From NCBI RefSeq assembly GCF_046348265.1, contig NZ_JAXMEO010000013.1: a stretch of 64,000 nt of DNA; one strand, given 5' to 3'. Both the position numbers and the translations under genes were made by a program. Position 1 is the stretch's first letter; every line of letters begins with the position of its first letter. Positions 32,800 through 40,925 of the stretch are shown in pieces. Under the pieces are notes generated by a model, which saw only the letters and a list, made by a program, of their open reading frames with translations, was not told the DNA's origin and made no database searches. This DNA comes from Pelomonas sp937871895 (lineage in GTDB: Bacteria; Pseudomonadota; Gammaproteobacteria; Burkholderiales; Burkholderiaceae_C).

Positions 32800-33090
32800 A
32801 TGCGACCGTCCATCGCACTCGACTTGAAGCGGTCCGCCGTGCGCGAGGCTGCATGCCGGTATCGGACGGCCAACCCTCGCGTGTTTGGCTCCGTGGTCAA
32901 GGGAACGGATGCTGAGGGCAGTGATCTGGATTTGTTGGTGGACGCTTTGCCTGGCGCCACGCTGTTCGACCTTGGTGGATTGCAGGATGAACTCGAGTCC
33001 TTGCTCGGCATTCGCGTGGAGTTGTTGACCCCCACAGACCTGCCCCCAAAGTTCCGCGACCAAGTGCTGGCCGAGGCGCAGCCGGTATGA
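32800..33090 (+). CDS. MntA-type nucleotidyltransferase antitoxin
   Basis: A 96-aa minimal nucleotidyltransferase. The catalytic signature GSX10DXD is intact: Gly30-Ser31, Asp42 and Asp44. In the MntA/HepT systems this enzyme adds AMP units to a tyrosine of the HEPN toxin and silences it. The ATG at 32800 begins just before the fold (MRPSIALDLKR). The last four bases overlap the HEPN gene (ATGA). Codon third positions are visibly less GC-rich than in flanking genes, consistent with acquisition by transfer. Assignment as an antitoxin rests on family and pairing. Confidence 0.88.
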   Translation: MRPSIALDLKRSAVREAACRYRTANPRVFGSVVKGTDAEGSDLDLLVDALPGATLFDLGGLQDELESLLGIRVELLTPTDLPPKFRDQVLAEAQPV

Positions 33091-33443
33091 CCGAGCCGCG
33101 TTTGCACGACTACCTTTGCCACATGCGGCAGGCCGTGCAGGACGCCTTGTCCTTCGTGGAGGGCCTGAGCAAAGATGAATTCCTGGCCGACAAGCGCACG
33201 CAGCAGGCTGTCATCATGAGCTTGCTGATCGTGGGCGAGGCTTCGACCAAGGTCATGGAAGGCTATGCAAGTTTTGTCCAAACGAATGCCGATCTTCCTT
33301 GGCGCAGCATGCGCGGGATGCGCAACCGCCTGGCGCACGGCTACTTCGAAATCAACCTCGATGTGGTCTGGGACACGGTTCAGACGGCGCTACCGGCACT
33401 GCAGAGCCAGCTTGATCGCCTGTTGCCGCATGACGCTCAGTGA
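33087..33443 (+). CDS. HepT-type HEPN ribonuclease toxin (DUF86)
   Basis: A 118-aa helical HEPN protein of the DUF86/HepT type, predicted to cut RNA (tRNA in studied systems) as a dimer. The active-site motif RX4HXY is complete: Arg79, His84 and Tyr86 in RNRLAHGY. Tyr86 is the expected target of AMP addition by the adjacent nucleotidyltransferase. It overlaps that gene by four bases, antitoxin first. It ends four bases from the convergent FAD-oxidase gene. The pair sits between speD and the rest of the polyamine/SPFH block and may stabilise that block. Confidence 0.88.
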   Translation: MTEPRLHDYLCHMRQAVQDALSFVEGLSKDEFLADKRTQQAVIMSLLIVGEASTKVMEGYASFVQTNADLPWRSMRGMRNRLAHGYFEINLDVVWDTVQTALPALQSQLDRLLPHDAQ

Positions 33444-33446
33444 GGC

Positions 33447-34997
33447 TTAGGCGCTGAGCCTGCGTCCCGCAACGACGCCGGCCGTGTAGGCCTCCTCGAA
33501 CACTGAGTACCCCGCCAAGTCGCTGTGCGCAAAGGCGATGCGGCCTTGCACTAGCGACAGGGCTTGCAAGGCCGCCGCGCCGCGCACGCACGGCGCCGGG
33601 ATGCTCATGGCGTGGCCGAAGCGGCAGAGGTCGATGCGCGAGAGCTTCTCGGGCAGGTCGGGGTGGGTGGTTTTGAGGTCGGCCAGCAGGTGCTGCGCCC
33701 AGTGTTCCCAGCGCTTGCTGAGTAGGTCGCCGCGCTGGGCTTCGGCCAAGGGCAGGTAGGCGGTGAGCAAGGGCGGGGCGGGCGTGGGGTCCAGGCGCTG
33801 GTGGCGGGCGTCCACGTAGCCGAGCACGGTGCTGCCGTAGGCCACGTTGTCCCAACTGGGCGGGGCGCCGGGGCGGTCGATCAGGGGCTCGCGCAGCAGC
33901 AGGTTGGCGGTCAGCCAGGGGGCGTGGCGGGGCTGCAGCGCTTGCAGTGCCCGTAGTGGGGCCGGCGGATCGGCCAGCAGGCGGCGGGCGATGAAGAGCG
34001 GCACGGCCAGCACGATCTGGCGGGCTTGCCAGCGCTCGGGCGCGGCCTCGGCCACGTTCCAGGCCAGCAGCTCGACGCTGCTGCGGGACTCAGTCACGCG
34101 CAGCGCCACGCGGTCCGCCTGCAGGCGGCCTTGCAGCGGCTGGGCCAGGCGCTCGGCCAGGTACGCATTGCCCTCGGGCCAGGTCAGCACCGGCTCGCGC
34201 TCCGCCGTCTCGTCGCCGGGGGCATGGAAGCCGTGGCGGCTCGCAAAGTAGTGCAGGCCGGCCCAGGCGGACACGGTGTCGGCCGGGGCGCCGTAGTCGT
34301 CGCGGCAGCAGTAGTCGAGGTACCAGTGCAGCCGTGGGGCGGTGAGGCCTTGGGCGTCGAGCCAGGCGGCAAAGGTCTGCGCATCCAAGGCCGCATGGCC
34401 GGACGTCCAGCGCGCGCGGCGGGTGGGCATGGCAAAACCCAGTTCGCGCTGCGCTTGGCTGACGAGCACTGCAAAGCGCCGGTACTGGGCGAGCGTCTCG
34501 GGCCCATCAGCCGGGGGCAGCAGGCCCTCGTGCCATTCGCCGTCGATGAAGAGGCGCTCCTGCGGGCTGTGGCACAGGTGCCGCTCGTCCCACACGGCGC
34601 GGCCGAGCTGCTGGTGGACGAGGCCGAGTTCCTCAAGCAGCTGATAGACCTCGGGCGCGTCAGGCCCCGGCAGCGGCAGGTAGTGCGCGCCCAGCGGGCA
34701 GCGGGCGCCGCCCATCTGGTGCGCGCGGCTGTTGCCGCCGGCCACGGGTTCGAGGTCCAGCACGGCGATGTCATCCACGCCGCGCCGCATCAGCTCCCGC
34801 GCGCAGGCGAGGCCCGCGATGCCGGCACCAACGATCAGCGTGTGTGCTTTGCGCTCGCGCGCCGCGCCGGTGGGGAGGCTCTCACGCAGCCGGTGGCCAC
34901 GCTCCGGGTGGGTGCCGACCCAGCCGCCTTGCAGCTCGTGGGGCGCTGGGCTACAGCCGACGACGGTCATGGCCGCCAGCAAGCTACGCCGCCTCAT
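33447..34997 (-). CDS. Exported FAD-dependent amine-oxidase-like protein
   Basis: A 516-aa flavoprotein with a dinucleotide-binding motif at TLIVGAGIAGLACARELMRRG and the amine-oxidase companion motif VLDLEPVAGGNSRA. The C-terminal FAD-binding segment is near FAHSDLAGYSVFEEAYTAG. The start at 34997 gives MRRRSLLAAMTVVGCSPAP, a twin-arginine-like signal with a lipobox-like VVGC, so export as a lipoprotein is likely. The open frame extends to 35069, but the extension would bury this signal. It is the last gene of the leftward SPFH/polyamine cluster, directly after the spermidine-synthase-like gene. A polyamine or related amine is the natural guess for its substrate, unproven. Confidence 0.82.
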   Translation of the reverse strand: MRRRSLLAAMTVVGCSPAPHELQGGWVGTHPERGHRLRESLPTGAARERKAHTLIVGAGIAGLACARELMRRGVDDIAVLDLEPVAGGNSRAHQMGGARCPLGAHYLPLPGPDAPEVYQLLEELGLVHQQLGRAVWDERHLCHSPQERLFIDGEWHEGLLPPADGPETLAQYRRFAVLVSQAQRELGFAMPTRRARWTSGHAALDAQTFAAWLDAQGLTAPRLHWYLDYCCRDDYGAPADTVSAWAGLHYFASRHGFHAPGDETAEREPVLTWPEGNAYLAERLAQPLQGRLQADRVALRVTESRSSVELLAWNVAEAAPERWQARQIVLAVPLFIARRLLADPPAPLRALQALQPRHAPWLTANLLLREPLIDRPGAPPSWDNVAYGSTVLGYVDARHQRLDPTPAPPLLTAYLPLAEAQRGDLLSKRWEHWAQHLLADLKTTHPDLPEKLSRIDLCRFGHAMSIPAPCVRGAAALQALSLVQGRIAFAHSDLAGYSVFEEAYTAGVVAGRRLSA

Positions 34998-35076
34998 GAC
35001 CTCGCACCACGCCGCGCGCAGCGCCGGCATCATCCAGCGACTGCCGTGGAACCGGCTCTGCCGGGCCACTGGCAGT

Positions 35077-35112
35077 GCCCCCTTGAGGGGGCCGGCGCAG
35101 CCGGTAGGGGGT
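35077..35112. repeat. Paired palindromes between the synthase and oxidase genes
   Basis: A perfect hairpin GCCCCCTTGAGGGGGC at 35077-35092 is followed by a second (CCGGCGCAGCCGG, about 35092-35104). Outer C5/G5 tracts could pair further. Read leftward, this is the GGCTGCGCC...CCTCAAGG type of intergenic palindrome common in Burkholderiales genomes (from memory). It lies inside the operon, between the stop at 35115 and the ATG at 34997, and could act as an mRNA-stabilising or attenuating stem. Confidence 0.6.
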
Positions 35113-35114
35113 GG

Positions 35115-36683
35115 TCAATGGACCCGACCCCATTCGGCCTCGAATTCTTGAACGAGCACTTGGTTGGACAGCCGGTTCACCTCGGTCGGCACACGCGCCA
35201 TGTCGGGCGGGAAGTCGAACAGCGTCGGCAGGCTCTGCACGCTCAGGAAGCGCAGGCCCTCGGGCAGGTGGCGGGGCGGTGTGAAGGGCCGGCGCGAGGC
35301 GAGGGTGAAGCCCCATTCGCCAAAGCTCGGCACGTGGGCGTGGTAGGGCGCGGTGGTGAGGCCGACGGATTCGACCGTGGTCACCACCGTCCAGAAGCTC
35401 CGGCGGGCAAAGAGGGGCGAGGTGGTCTGGATGACGGCAAAGCCGCCGGCCGCGAGGTGCTGGTCCACCAGGGCGTAGAAGCTGGCCGAGTAGAGCTTGC
35501 CCAGCGCGAAGTTGGACGGGTCGGGGAAGTCGATCACGATCACGTCGAAGTGCTCGGCACTTTGCTCCAGCCAGCCGAAGGCGTCGGCATTGACGATGTG
35601 CAGCTTGGGGCTGGTGAGCGCGTGGCCGTTGAGCGCTGCGAGTTTGGGGTTGTCGCGGAACAAGGCCGTCATGTGCGGGTCCAGCTCGACGAGGGTGACG
35701 CGCTCGACGCTCGGGTACTTCAGCACCTCGCGCACCGCGAGGCCGTCGCCGCCGCCCAGCACCAGCACGCGCTTGGGTGCACCGTGCGCCGCCATGGCCG
35801 GGTGCACCAGGGCCTCGTGGTAGCGGTACTCGTCGCGCGAGTGGAACTGCAGGTTGCCGTTCAGGAAGAGCCGCGTGCCGGCCTTGCCCTCGGTCACCAC
35901 GATGCGCTGGTAGGGGCTGCTCTGCTTGAAGACGATGTGCTCGCCGTAGAAGCGGTCCTCGGCCCAGGTGGTGAGGGCTTCCGACCCCGCCCAGGCCGCC
36001 AGCAGCACCAAGGCGCTGCCGAATGTGGCCGCCGCCAGGCTGCGGCGCGCGCGCAGCTCGGGGCGGAACAGCCAGCCCGCCCACGCCGCCACCGCGACGT
36101 TGAGCAGCCCGAAGGCCAGCCCCGTGCGGATCAAGCCCAGCTGCGGCACCAACACCAGCGGGAAGGCCAGCGCCACCAGCAGCGCGCCCAGGTAGTCAAA
36201 GGTCAGCACCTGCGAGACCAGGTCCTTGAGACCGTAGCGCTGCTTGAAGTGCGCCTTCAGCAGCCGCATCACCAGCGGGATCTCCAGCCCCACCAGCACG
36301 CCCACCAGCAGCACCAGCGCATACAGCAGCGTGCGGAAGGCCAGGCCTTCGCCCGGCGGCAGCAGGTTGTAGACCGTGAAGAGGGCAGCGGGCATCAGCC
36401 CGCCCACCACCCCGACGAGCAGCTCCACCAGCAGGAACACCGCCGCCAGCTGCCGCTCCACAAACCGCGACAACCACGAGCCCACGCCCATGGCGAACAA
36501 GTAGACCCCGATGACGGTGCTGAACTGCAGCACCGAGTCGCCGAGCAAATAGCTCGACAGCGCACCCGCCGCCAGCTCGTACACCAGCCCGCAGGCCGCG
36601 ATGACGAAGACGCTGGCGAGCAGCAGCAGCTCGGCGGCTGAGGCGCGCGAGCCCGCCGGCGGGGGCGAGGACGGTGTCGTCAC
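35115..36683 (-). CDS. Membrane-embedded spermidine-synthase-like protein
   Basis: A 522-aa protein with a multi-helix membrane domain (about residues 10-215, at least six hydrophobic helices) fused to a spermidine/spermine-synthase methyltransferase-like fold. Motifs are VLVLGGGDGLAVREVL, VTLVELDPHMT, NADAFGW and the substrate-site DVIVIDFPDPSN. Soluble SpeE lacks the membrane part. The GTG start at 36683 is fixed by a four-base overlap (GTGA) with the preceding ABM gene; an ATG far upstream lies inside that gene. It probably transfers aminopropyl groups made by the nearby SpeD, at the membrane. The acceptor amine is unknown. Confidence 0.9.
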   Translation of the reverse strand: MTTPSSPPPAGSRASAAELLLLASVFVIAACGLVYELAAGALSSYLLGDSVLQFSTVIGVYLFAMGVGSWLSRFVERQLAAVFLLVELLVGVVGGLMPAALFTVYNLLPPGEGLAFRTLLYALVLLVGVLVGLEIPLVMRLLKAHFKQRYGLKDLVSQVLTFDYLGALLVALAFPLVLVPQLGLIRTGLAFGLLNVAVAAWAGWLFRPELRARRSLAAATFGSALVLLAAWAGSEALTTWAEDRFYGEHIVFKQSSPYQRIVVTEGKAGTRLFLNGNLQFHSRDEYRYHEALVHPAMAAHGAPKRVLVLGGGDGLAVREVLKYPSVERVTLVELDPHMTALFRDNPKLAALNGHALTSPKLHIVNADAFGWLEQSAEHFDVIVIDFPDPSNFALGKLYSASFYALVDQHLAAGGFAVIQTTSPLFARRSFWTVVTTVESVGLTTAPYHAHVPSFGEWGFTLASRRPFTPPRHLPEGLRFLSVQSLPTLFDFPPDMARVPTEVNRLSNQVLVQEFEAEWGRVH

Positions 36684-36973
36684 ACCACGAGGTCGAAGTG
36701 CTCCACCATGGGCGGTTGGGCGAAGTAGCTGCCAATCAGGCCACGCCATTCCACAAACAGCGGCCCCTGCCGGAATCCCACGTTGTGGGCTTCGATGCTT
36801 TCCCACTCGATCTGCAGCACGTAGCGCTCTGGCGTTTCGACGCAGCGGTGCACCTGCGCCCGAATGAAACCTGCGGCCTTGGGCAGCACGGTGGCAATGC
36901 CCTTGGCGATGGCACCTTCAAAGCTTGCTTGCTGACCGGGGAGGATGCGGATGTCGGCGATTTCGAGAATCAT
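36680..36973 (-). CDS. Antibiotic-biosynthesis-monooxygenase-fold protein
   Basis: A 97-aa dimeric alpha/beta-barrel protein of the ABM superfamily. The typical start ILEIADIRILPGQQASFE, a middle VLQIEWESIEAHNVGFR and a C-terminal VEHFDLV are present. Family members include quinol monooxygenases and stress-related small enzymes; the active chemistry cannot be read from sequence. It lies between the DUF350 gene (55 bases upstream) and the spermidine-synthase-like gene, with which its stop overlaps. It is therefore an integral part of the cluster, not a bystander. Confidence 0.85.
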   Translation of the reverse strand: MILEIADIRILPGQQASFEGAIAKGIATVLPKAAGFIRAQVHRCVETPERYVLQIEWESIEAHNVGFRQGPLFVEWRGLIGSYFAQPPMVEHFDLVV

Positions 36974-37028
36974 GATCAGCGGGTTCGAAAGAGGTGGGCG
37001 CCGAGTGTCGCCCAGCCACTATGGATCC

Positions 37029-37250
37029 TCAGCCGTGAATCGCCGCCGCAATGATGTGCCCGATGGACAGGCACATCGCGCCGACCACGATGGCGAGGGC
37101 GACGTTCTTGTGTTCGACGAGCTCTTCCCACAGCTTGTAGGGCGTGATCTTGTCGACGATGACAAAACAGACCCAGAAGATGACGACGCCGATGAGGGCG
37201 TACATCGTGGAGCCGAGAACGACTTCGGGTTTGAGCCAGTCGAGGGTCAT
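37029..37250 (-). CDS. DUF350 membrane protein (YjfL-like)
   Basis: A 73-aa protein with two membrane helices (about 12-32 and 49-71) around a conserved charged loop (DKITPYKLWEELVEHKNVALAIVVGA). It is a single DUF350 unit; E. coli YjfL has more. DUF350 proteins recur with SPFH, PspA, DUF4178 and polyamine genes in envelope-stress neighbourhoods. The ATG has a GGAGACC Shine-Dalgarno. It sits 21 bases after the DUF4178 gene in the leftward cluster. Function unknown; a channel or sensor role is speculative. Confidence 0.9.
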   Translation of the reverse strand: MTLDWLKPEVVLGSTMYALIGVVIFWVCFVIVDKITPYKLWEELVEHKNVALAIVVGAMCLSIGHIIAAAIHG

Positions 37251-37271
37251 GAAGGTCTCCTAGTGATCAAG

Positions 37272-38897
37272 TCATTTGTGGCCGCCGCCACCACTGCTGT
37301 AGCCGCCCCAGCTGCCGCCGTAGCCCGAGCCTGACGGCCGGGCCAGGCTGCTGCGGCACTGCTGGTACTCATTGCTGAACTCGCCAAAGCTGTCTTTGTA
37401 GCTCTGGCAGCTGTCGCGCGACAGGGCGCGCATCACGAGCACGAGGACGAGCAGGATCAGCAGGCTGACGACGACAACGGTGAAGAAGCTGGTGCCGCTC
37501 TTGCTGAAGGCGCTGGCGTCACGCTGCAGCGTGGGCGCGGCCTGCTGGGGCAGGGAGAAAGCGCGGCGGACTTCTTCGGCCGGCAGCACGCGACCGTGGC
37601 TCCAGGTGACTTCGTCGCGCGTGGCCTCGCGGCTGAGCAGTTGGCGGCCGTCGCCTGAGACGTAGTCGGTGACGAGGGCCTCTTGGTCGAGCCGCACGGG
37701 CCAGTAGAACTCGCCGAGCACGTGGGTGACCTTGGCGCGGTAGGGCTGCTCCCAGCGCGGCTTGAAGCTGGTGCCAGCCCAGCGGGCCACGCCGCCCGGG
37801 CCGGTGCTGGGCGCGCCGGTGAGCGGCTTGACGAGGCTCCAGCCCTCTTGCGTGTCCACGAGGAAGGCGAAGCCCTCCATCTGGTTGAAGAGCAGGTACT
37901 CGCGCCAGAAGGTTTGCTCGTCCTCGGCGTCGTCGGGCAGGTCGCAACGCTCCTGGTAGCCGACGACCTGCCAGGGCTGGGCCGGGCGGCTCGGGTCCAC
38001 GCTGAGCTGGCCGGTGCGGCCGAGCGGGATCAGCGGCTCGGCGCCTGGGGGCTGGTCGGTGAAGCCGAGCGCCCTGGCCTCGGGGGCGGGTACATCGACC
38101 ACGGCACCGCACTGGCCGCAGGCGAGGCTCTTGGTCTGCGCGAGTTTGGGGGCGAGCGGGGCGCCGCAGCTGGGGCACGCAAAACTGCGGCCTTGGATCG
38201 AGGCCTCGGAGACCGACTCCCCCGTGGCGGCGACGCGCAGGTTCTGCAACCGCAGCTCGGCGAGCGGCACGGCGCGGCCGATGCTGAAGCTGGGTGCGCC
38301 GGGCGAGGCCCATTCGAGGCTGGCCACTTCGTCGCGCTCGTTGCGCAGTTCGACGACGGGGAAGCTCTCACGCAACTGGGGCGGGCGGGGCAGTTCGCCC
38401 TGGGCGGCGGCGATGCGCGTGGGCGTGACGGCGGCAACGCTCCAGCGCTGGCCGGCCAGATTGAGGGGTAGGCCCGGCTGCAAGCGTGCGGGGTCAGGCG
38501 CTGCCTCTTGCAGCGGCACTTCAAGGCTCAGGACGAAGCTGCCGTTGTCCTCGGACAGCCAGGCCACTTTGGGCGGGTCGCCACCGCCGTCAAAGAGCAG
38601 ATGCCACTCGTTCCAGTGCCCCTCGCTGCCCTGCATCTGCAGCCGGCCCACGACGGCAAAGCCCGAGCCCATCCACTGGCCCGTGCTGCCGATCTGCAGC
38701 GGCGAGTAGTCCTCAAAGACCTCGGCGCTCTGGCCGATCTGCGACAGGGTCTCGCCCGAATCGCCACGTTCCCGCAAGAGCGTGCTGCGGCAAAAGCCGC
38801 AGACGGCGCTGGCCGACGCGCGGCTTGCGAACTCGACCGGCGCGCCGCAGTTGGGGCACGCGGCGCGCCAGCGGCGCTGTGGCGTCGCCTCAGGCAT
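37272..38897 (-). CDS. DUF4178 zinc-ribbon membrane protein
   Basis: A 541-aa protein with two zinc ribbons and two DUF4178 repeats. The first ribbon is Cys14, Cys17, Cys33 and Cys36 (CPNCG...CGFC). The second, near 237-260, is again CPSCG...CGQC. DUF4178 segments carry EWHLLFDGG and REYLLFNQMEG. A single membrane helix lies near residues 470-490, followed by a short Cys-containing and Gly/Ser-rich tail that ends GGGHK. The bulk should be cytoplasmic. It begins seven bases after the SPFH gene. The fused ribbons and DUF4178 domains suggest a scaffold bound at the membrane beside the SPFH assembly. Confidence 0.88.
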   Translation of the reverse strand: MPEATPQRRWRAACPNCGAPVEFASRASASAVCGFCRSTLLRERGDSGETLSQIGQSAEVFEDYSPLQIGSTGQWMGSGFAVVGRLQMQGSEGHWNEWHLLFDGGGDPPKVAWLSEDNGSFVLSLEVPLQEAAPDPARLQPGLPLNLAGQRWSVAAVTPTRIAAAQGELPRPPQLRESFPVVELRNERDEVASLEWASPGAPSFSIGRAVPLAELRLQNLRVAATGESVSEASIQGRSFACPSCGAPLAPKLAQTKSLACGQCGAVVDVPAPEARALGFTDQPPGAEPLIPLGRTGQLSVDPSRPAQPWQVVGYQERCDLPDDAEDEQTFWREYLLFNQMEGFAFLVDTQEGWSLVKPLTGAPSTGPGGVARWAGTSFKPRWEQPYRAKVTHVLGEFYWPVRLDQEALVTDYVSGDGRQLLSREATRDEVTWSHGRVLPAEEVRRAFSLPQQAAPTLQRDASAFSKSGTSFFTVVVVSLLILLVLVLVMRALSRDSCQSYKDSFGEFSNEYQQCRSSLARPSGSGYGGSWGGYSSGGGGHK

Positions 38898-38904
38898 CAG
38901 CTCT

Positions 38905-39933
38905 CTAGCCGAGCTTCTTCAGCAGGTCGGCCTTCTTGGCGGCGAACTCCTCGTCGGTCAGGATGCCCTTGGCCTTCAGGTCACCGAGCTTTTCGAGCAT
39001 GGCCACGATGTCGTCCGGCTTGGAGACCGGGGCCGCCTGGGCCACGGTGCCGACGCCAGCCAGACCTTGGCCCAGTTGCTGCGCCAGGGTCTGGCCCAGG
39101 GCCACGCCCGCGCCCAGGCCCACGGCCTCGCTGGCGATGCCGCCGCCCGAGCCTGCGCCCTTGGCCAGCTCGGGGATGGACTGGGCCGTCTGGTACTGCA
39201 TGAAGGCACCCATGTTCTGGCCGATGATGCCCATGCCGATGCGCTGGTCGAGGATCTTTTGCAGTTCCTCGGGCAGGGAAACGTTCTGCACCGTGACGCC
39301 GGTGAGCTCCAGGCCCAGGGCTTCAAAGGCGGGCGCCGTGGCGGCTTGCAGGGCCTTGGCGAATTCGACCTGGTTGGCCGCCAGATCCAGGAAGGGAATG
39401 CCGCTCTGGGCCACGCCGTCGGAGATGTGTTGCAGCATCAGGCCACGCAACTGGCCTTCGAGGTCGGCCACGGTGTAGCGCTCGCGCGTGCCCGAGACCT
39501 GGCTGTGGAAGGCCTTGGCGTCCTTGATGCGGAAGGCGTAGTTGCCGAAGGCGCGCAGGCGCACGGCGCCGAAGTCCTTGTCGCGGATGGCCACGGGCTG
39601 GCTGGTGCCCCAACGCTGGTCCATCTGCTGGCGCGTGCTGAAGAAGTAGACGTCGCTCTTGAACGGCGACTCAAAGAGCTTGTCCCAGTTCTTCAGGTAG
39701 GTCAGCACCGGCAGGGTCTGGGTCGTCAGTTTGTGGGTGCCGGGGCCGAAGACATCTGCCACCTGGCCCTCGTTGACGAACACCGCCAGTTGGGACTCGC
39801 GCACGGTGAGCGAGGCGCCGTGCTGGATTTCCATGTCGGCCATCGGGAAGCGCCAGGCCAGGGTGCCATCGCCATCCTCGGTCCATTGGAGGATGTCTAT
39901 GAACTGTTTCTTGATGAAGTCCATCAGGGCCAT
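38905..39933 (-). CDS. SPFH-domain protein with C-terminal SHOCT motif (YdjI-like)
   Basis: A 342-aa protein of the virion-core-protein/YdjI type. An SPFH/band-7-like domain occupies about residues 15-230 (MEIQHGASLTVRESQLAVFVNEG, YFFSTRQQMDQRWGTSQP). An Ala/Gly-rich hinge follows. The C-terminal SHOCT helix-pair is at about 312-342 (LEKLGDLKAKGILTDEEF...KKADLLKKL). SHOCT segments promote oligomerisation. There is no signal peptide. The ATG at 39933 has an AGG Shine-Dalgarno and is the family start; the upstream in-frame extension is discarded. It is the first gene of the leftward operon and faces moaE across 134 bases. It is probably the membrane-organising component of the stress module. 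Confidence 0.9.
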   Translation of the reverse strand: MALMDFIKKQFIDILQWTEDGDGTLAWRFPMADMEIQHGASLTVRESQLAVFVNEGQVADVFGPGTHKLTTQTLPVLTYLKNWDKLFESPFKSDVYFFSTRQQMDQRWGTSQPVAIRDKDFGAVRLRAFGNYAFRIKDAKAFHSQVSGTRERYTVADLEGQLRGLMLQHISDGVAQSGIPFLDLAANQVEFAKALQAATAPAFEALGLELTGVTVQNVSLPEELQKILDQRIGMGIIGQNMGAFMQYQTAQSIPELAKGAGSGGGIASEAVGLGAGVALGQTLAQQLGQGLAGVGTVAQAAPVSKPDDIVAMLEKLGDLKAKGILTDEEFAAKKADLLKKLG

Positions 39934-40067
39934 ATCGGGTACCTCGTGTCGCGCCCAGGGTGGGAGGCGGGCGCTGGGAGGTCGAGTATGTCCGAGGCTT
40001 GCAGCTGGTTTGCAAAGCAGGAAGGTGAATCTCAACACCCGTCAGCTCGCGGTCAAAATCCGCCCCC

Positions 40068-40550
40068 ATGGCCCGCGTCAGCATCCAGACCACCGATTTC
40101 GACCTCAGCCAGGAGGTGGCGGCGCTGCGTGCGCAGGACGGTGGCGTGGGCGCCGTGGCGGCCTTTGTGGGCACGGTGCGTGAAGCCAGCAGCGGGGCCT
40201 CGGTGAGCCGCATGGAGCTGGAGCACTACCCCGGCATGACCGAGGCCGCCATCGAAGCCATGATCGACGAAGCGCTGCGCCGCTTTGCGCTGCGCGGCGT
40301 GCGCGTCATCCACCGCGTGGGCCTGCTGGAGGCACGAGAGCAGATCGTGCTGGTGCTCGTCACGTCGGCGCACCGGGGCGACGCCTTCCAGGGCTGCGAG
40401 TTCCTGATGGACTACCTCAAGACCCAGGCGCCGTTCTGGAAGAAGGAACACACGCCCAGTGGTGCCCACTGGGTGGACGCCCGTGTGGCCGACGACGCGG
40501 CGCTGGCGCGCTGGGGCATCGAGGCGAGGAATGCGGAGGTGAGGGGATGA
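40068..40550 (+). CDS. moaE: Molybdopterin synthase catalytic subunit
   Basis: A 160-aa MoaE, which with MoaD converts precursor Z to molybdopterin. Conserved features are AFVGTVR, MELEHYPGM, the HRVG segment and the catalytic-lysine motif PFWKKEHTPSGAHWVDA. CAAAAT lies eight bases before the ATG with a TCAACA 16 bases further up and no Shine-Dalgarno, so the transcript may be leaderless. This promoter appears to replace readthrough from moeA-moaD, from which it is separated by the 7.7-kb inserted block. crcB follows with an ATGA overlap. Confidence 0.95.
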   Translation: MARVSIQTTDFDLSQEVAALRAQDGGVGAVAAFVGTVREASSGASVSRMELEHYPGMTEAAIEAMIDEALRRFALRGVRVIHRVGLLEAREQIVLVLVTSAHRGDAFQGCEFLMDYLKTQAPFWKKEHTPSGAHWVDARVADDAALARWGIEARNAEVRG

Positions 40551-40915
40551 ATGCGTTGGCGGTGGCGCTGGGCGCTGCGCTCGGAGCTCTGGTGCGCTGG
40601 CAGGCCGGCGTGTGGCTGAACAGCCGGCACCCGCAGCTGCCGCTCGGCACCCTGGCCGTCAATGTGGTGGGCGGCCTGCTGATCGGCATGGCCCTGGTGT
40701 TGCTGGCCCGGCCCGATCAGCAGCTGTGGCGGCTGCTCGTCATCACCGGCTTCCTGGGCGGGCTCACCACCTTCAGCGCTTTCTCGGGCGAGTCGCTGGC
40801 CTTGATCCAGCGCGGCGCCTGGGGCTGGGCGCTGGCGCACAGCCTGCTGCACCTGCTGGGCGCGCTGGGCGCGGCGGCCTTGGGCAGTTGGCTGGCGCAG
40901 CGTCTGATGGCCTGA
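40547..40915 (+). CDS. crcB: Fluoride exporter CrcB/FluC
   Basis: A 122-aa, four-helix dual-topology membrane channel that lowers cytoplasmic fluoride. Hallmarks are the GALVRW segment near the N-terminus, LPLGTLAVNVVGGLLIG with the Asn, and TGFLGGLTTFSAFSGE. It overlaps moaE by four bases, so there is no room for a fluoride riboswitch directly upstream and it will be expressed with moaE. A large regulator gene begins 10 bases downstream. Confidence 0.95.
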   Translation: MNALAVALGAALGALVRWQAGVWLNSRHPQLPLGTLAVNVVGGLLIGMALVLLARPDQQLWRLLVITGFLGGLTTFSAFSGESLALIQRGAWGWALAHSLLHLLGALGAAALGSWLAQRLMA

Positions 40916-40925
40916 AGGCGGGGCC

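Noticed and set aside
40500..40560. Possible fluoride riboswitch before crcB
   Set aside because: crcB overlaps moaE by four bases, and the upstream sequence is moaE coding DNA.
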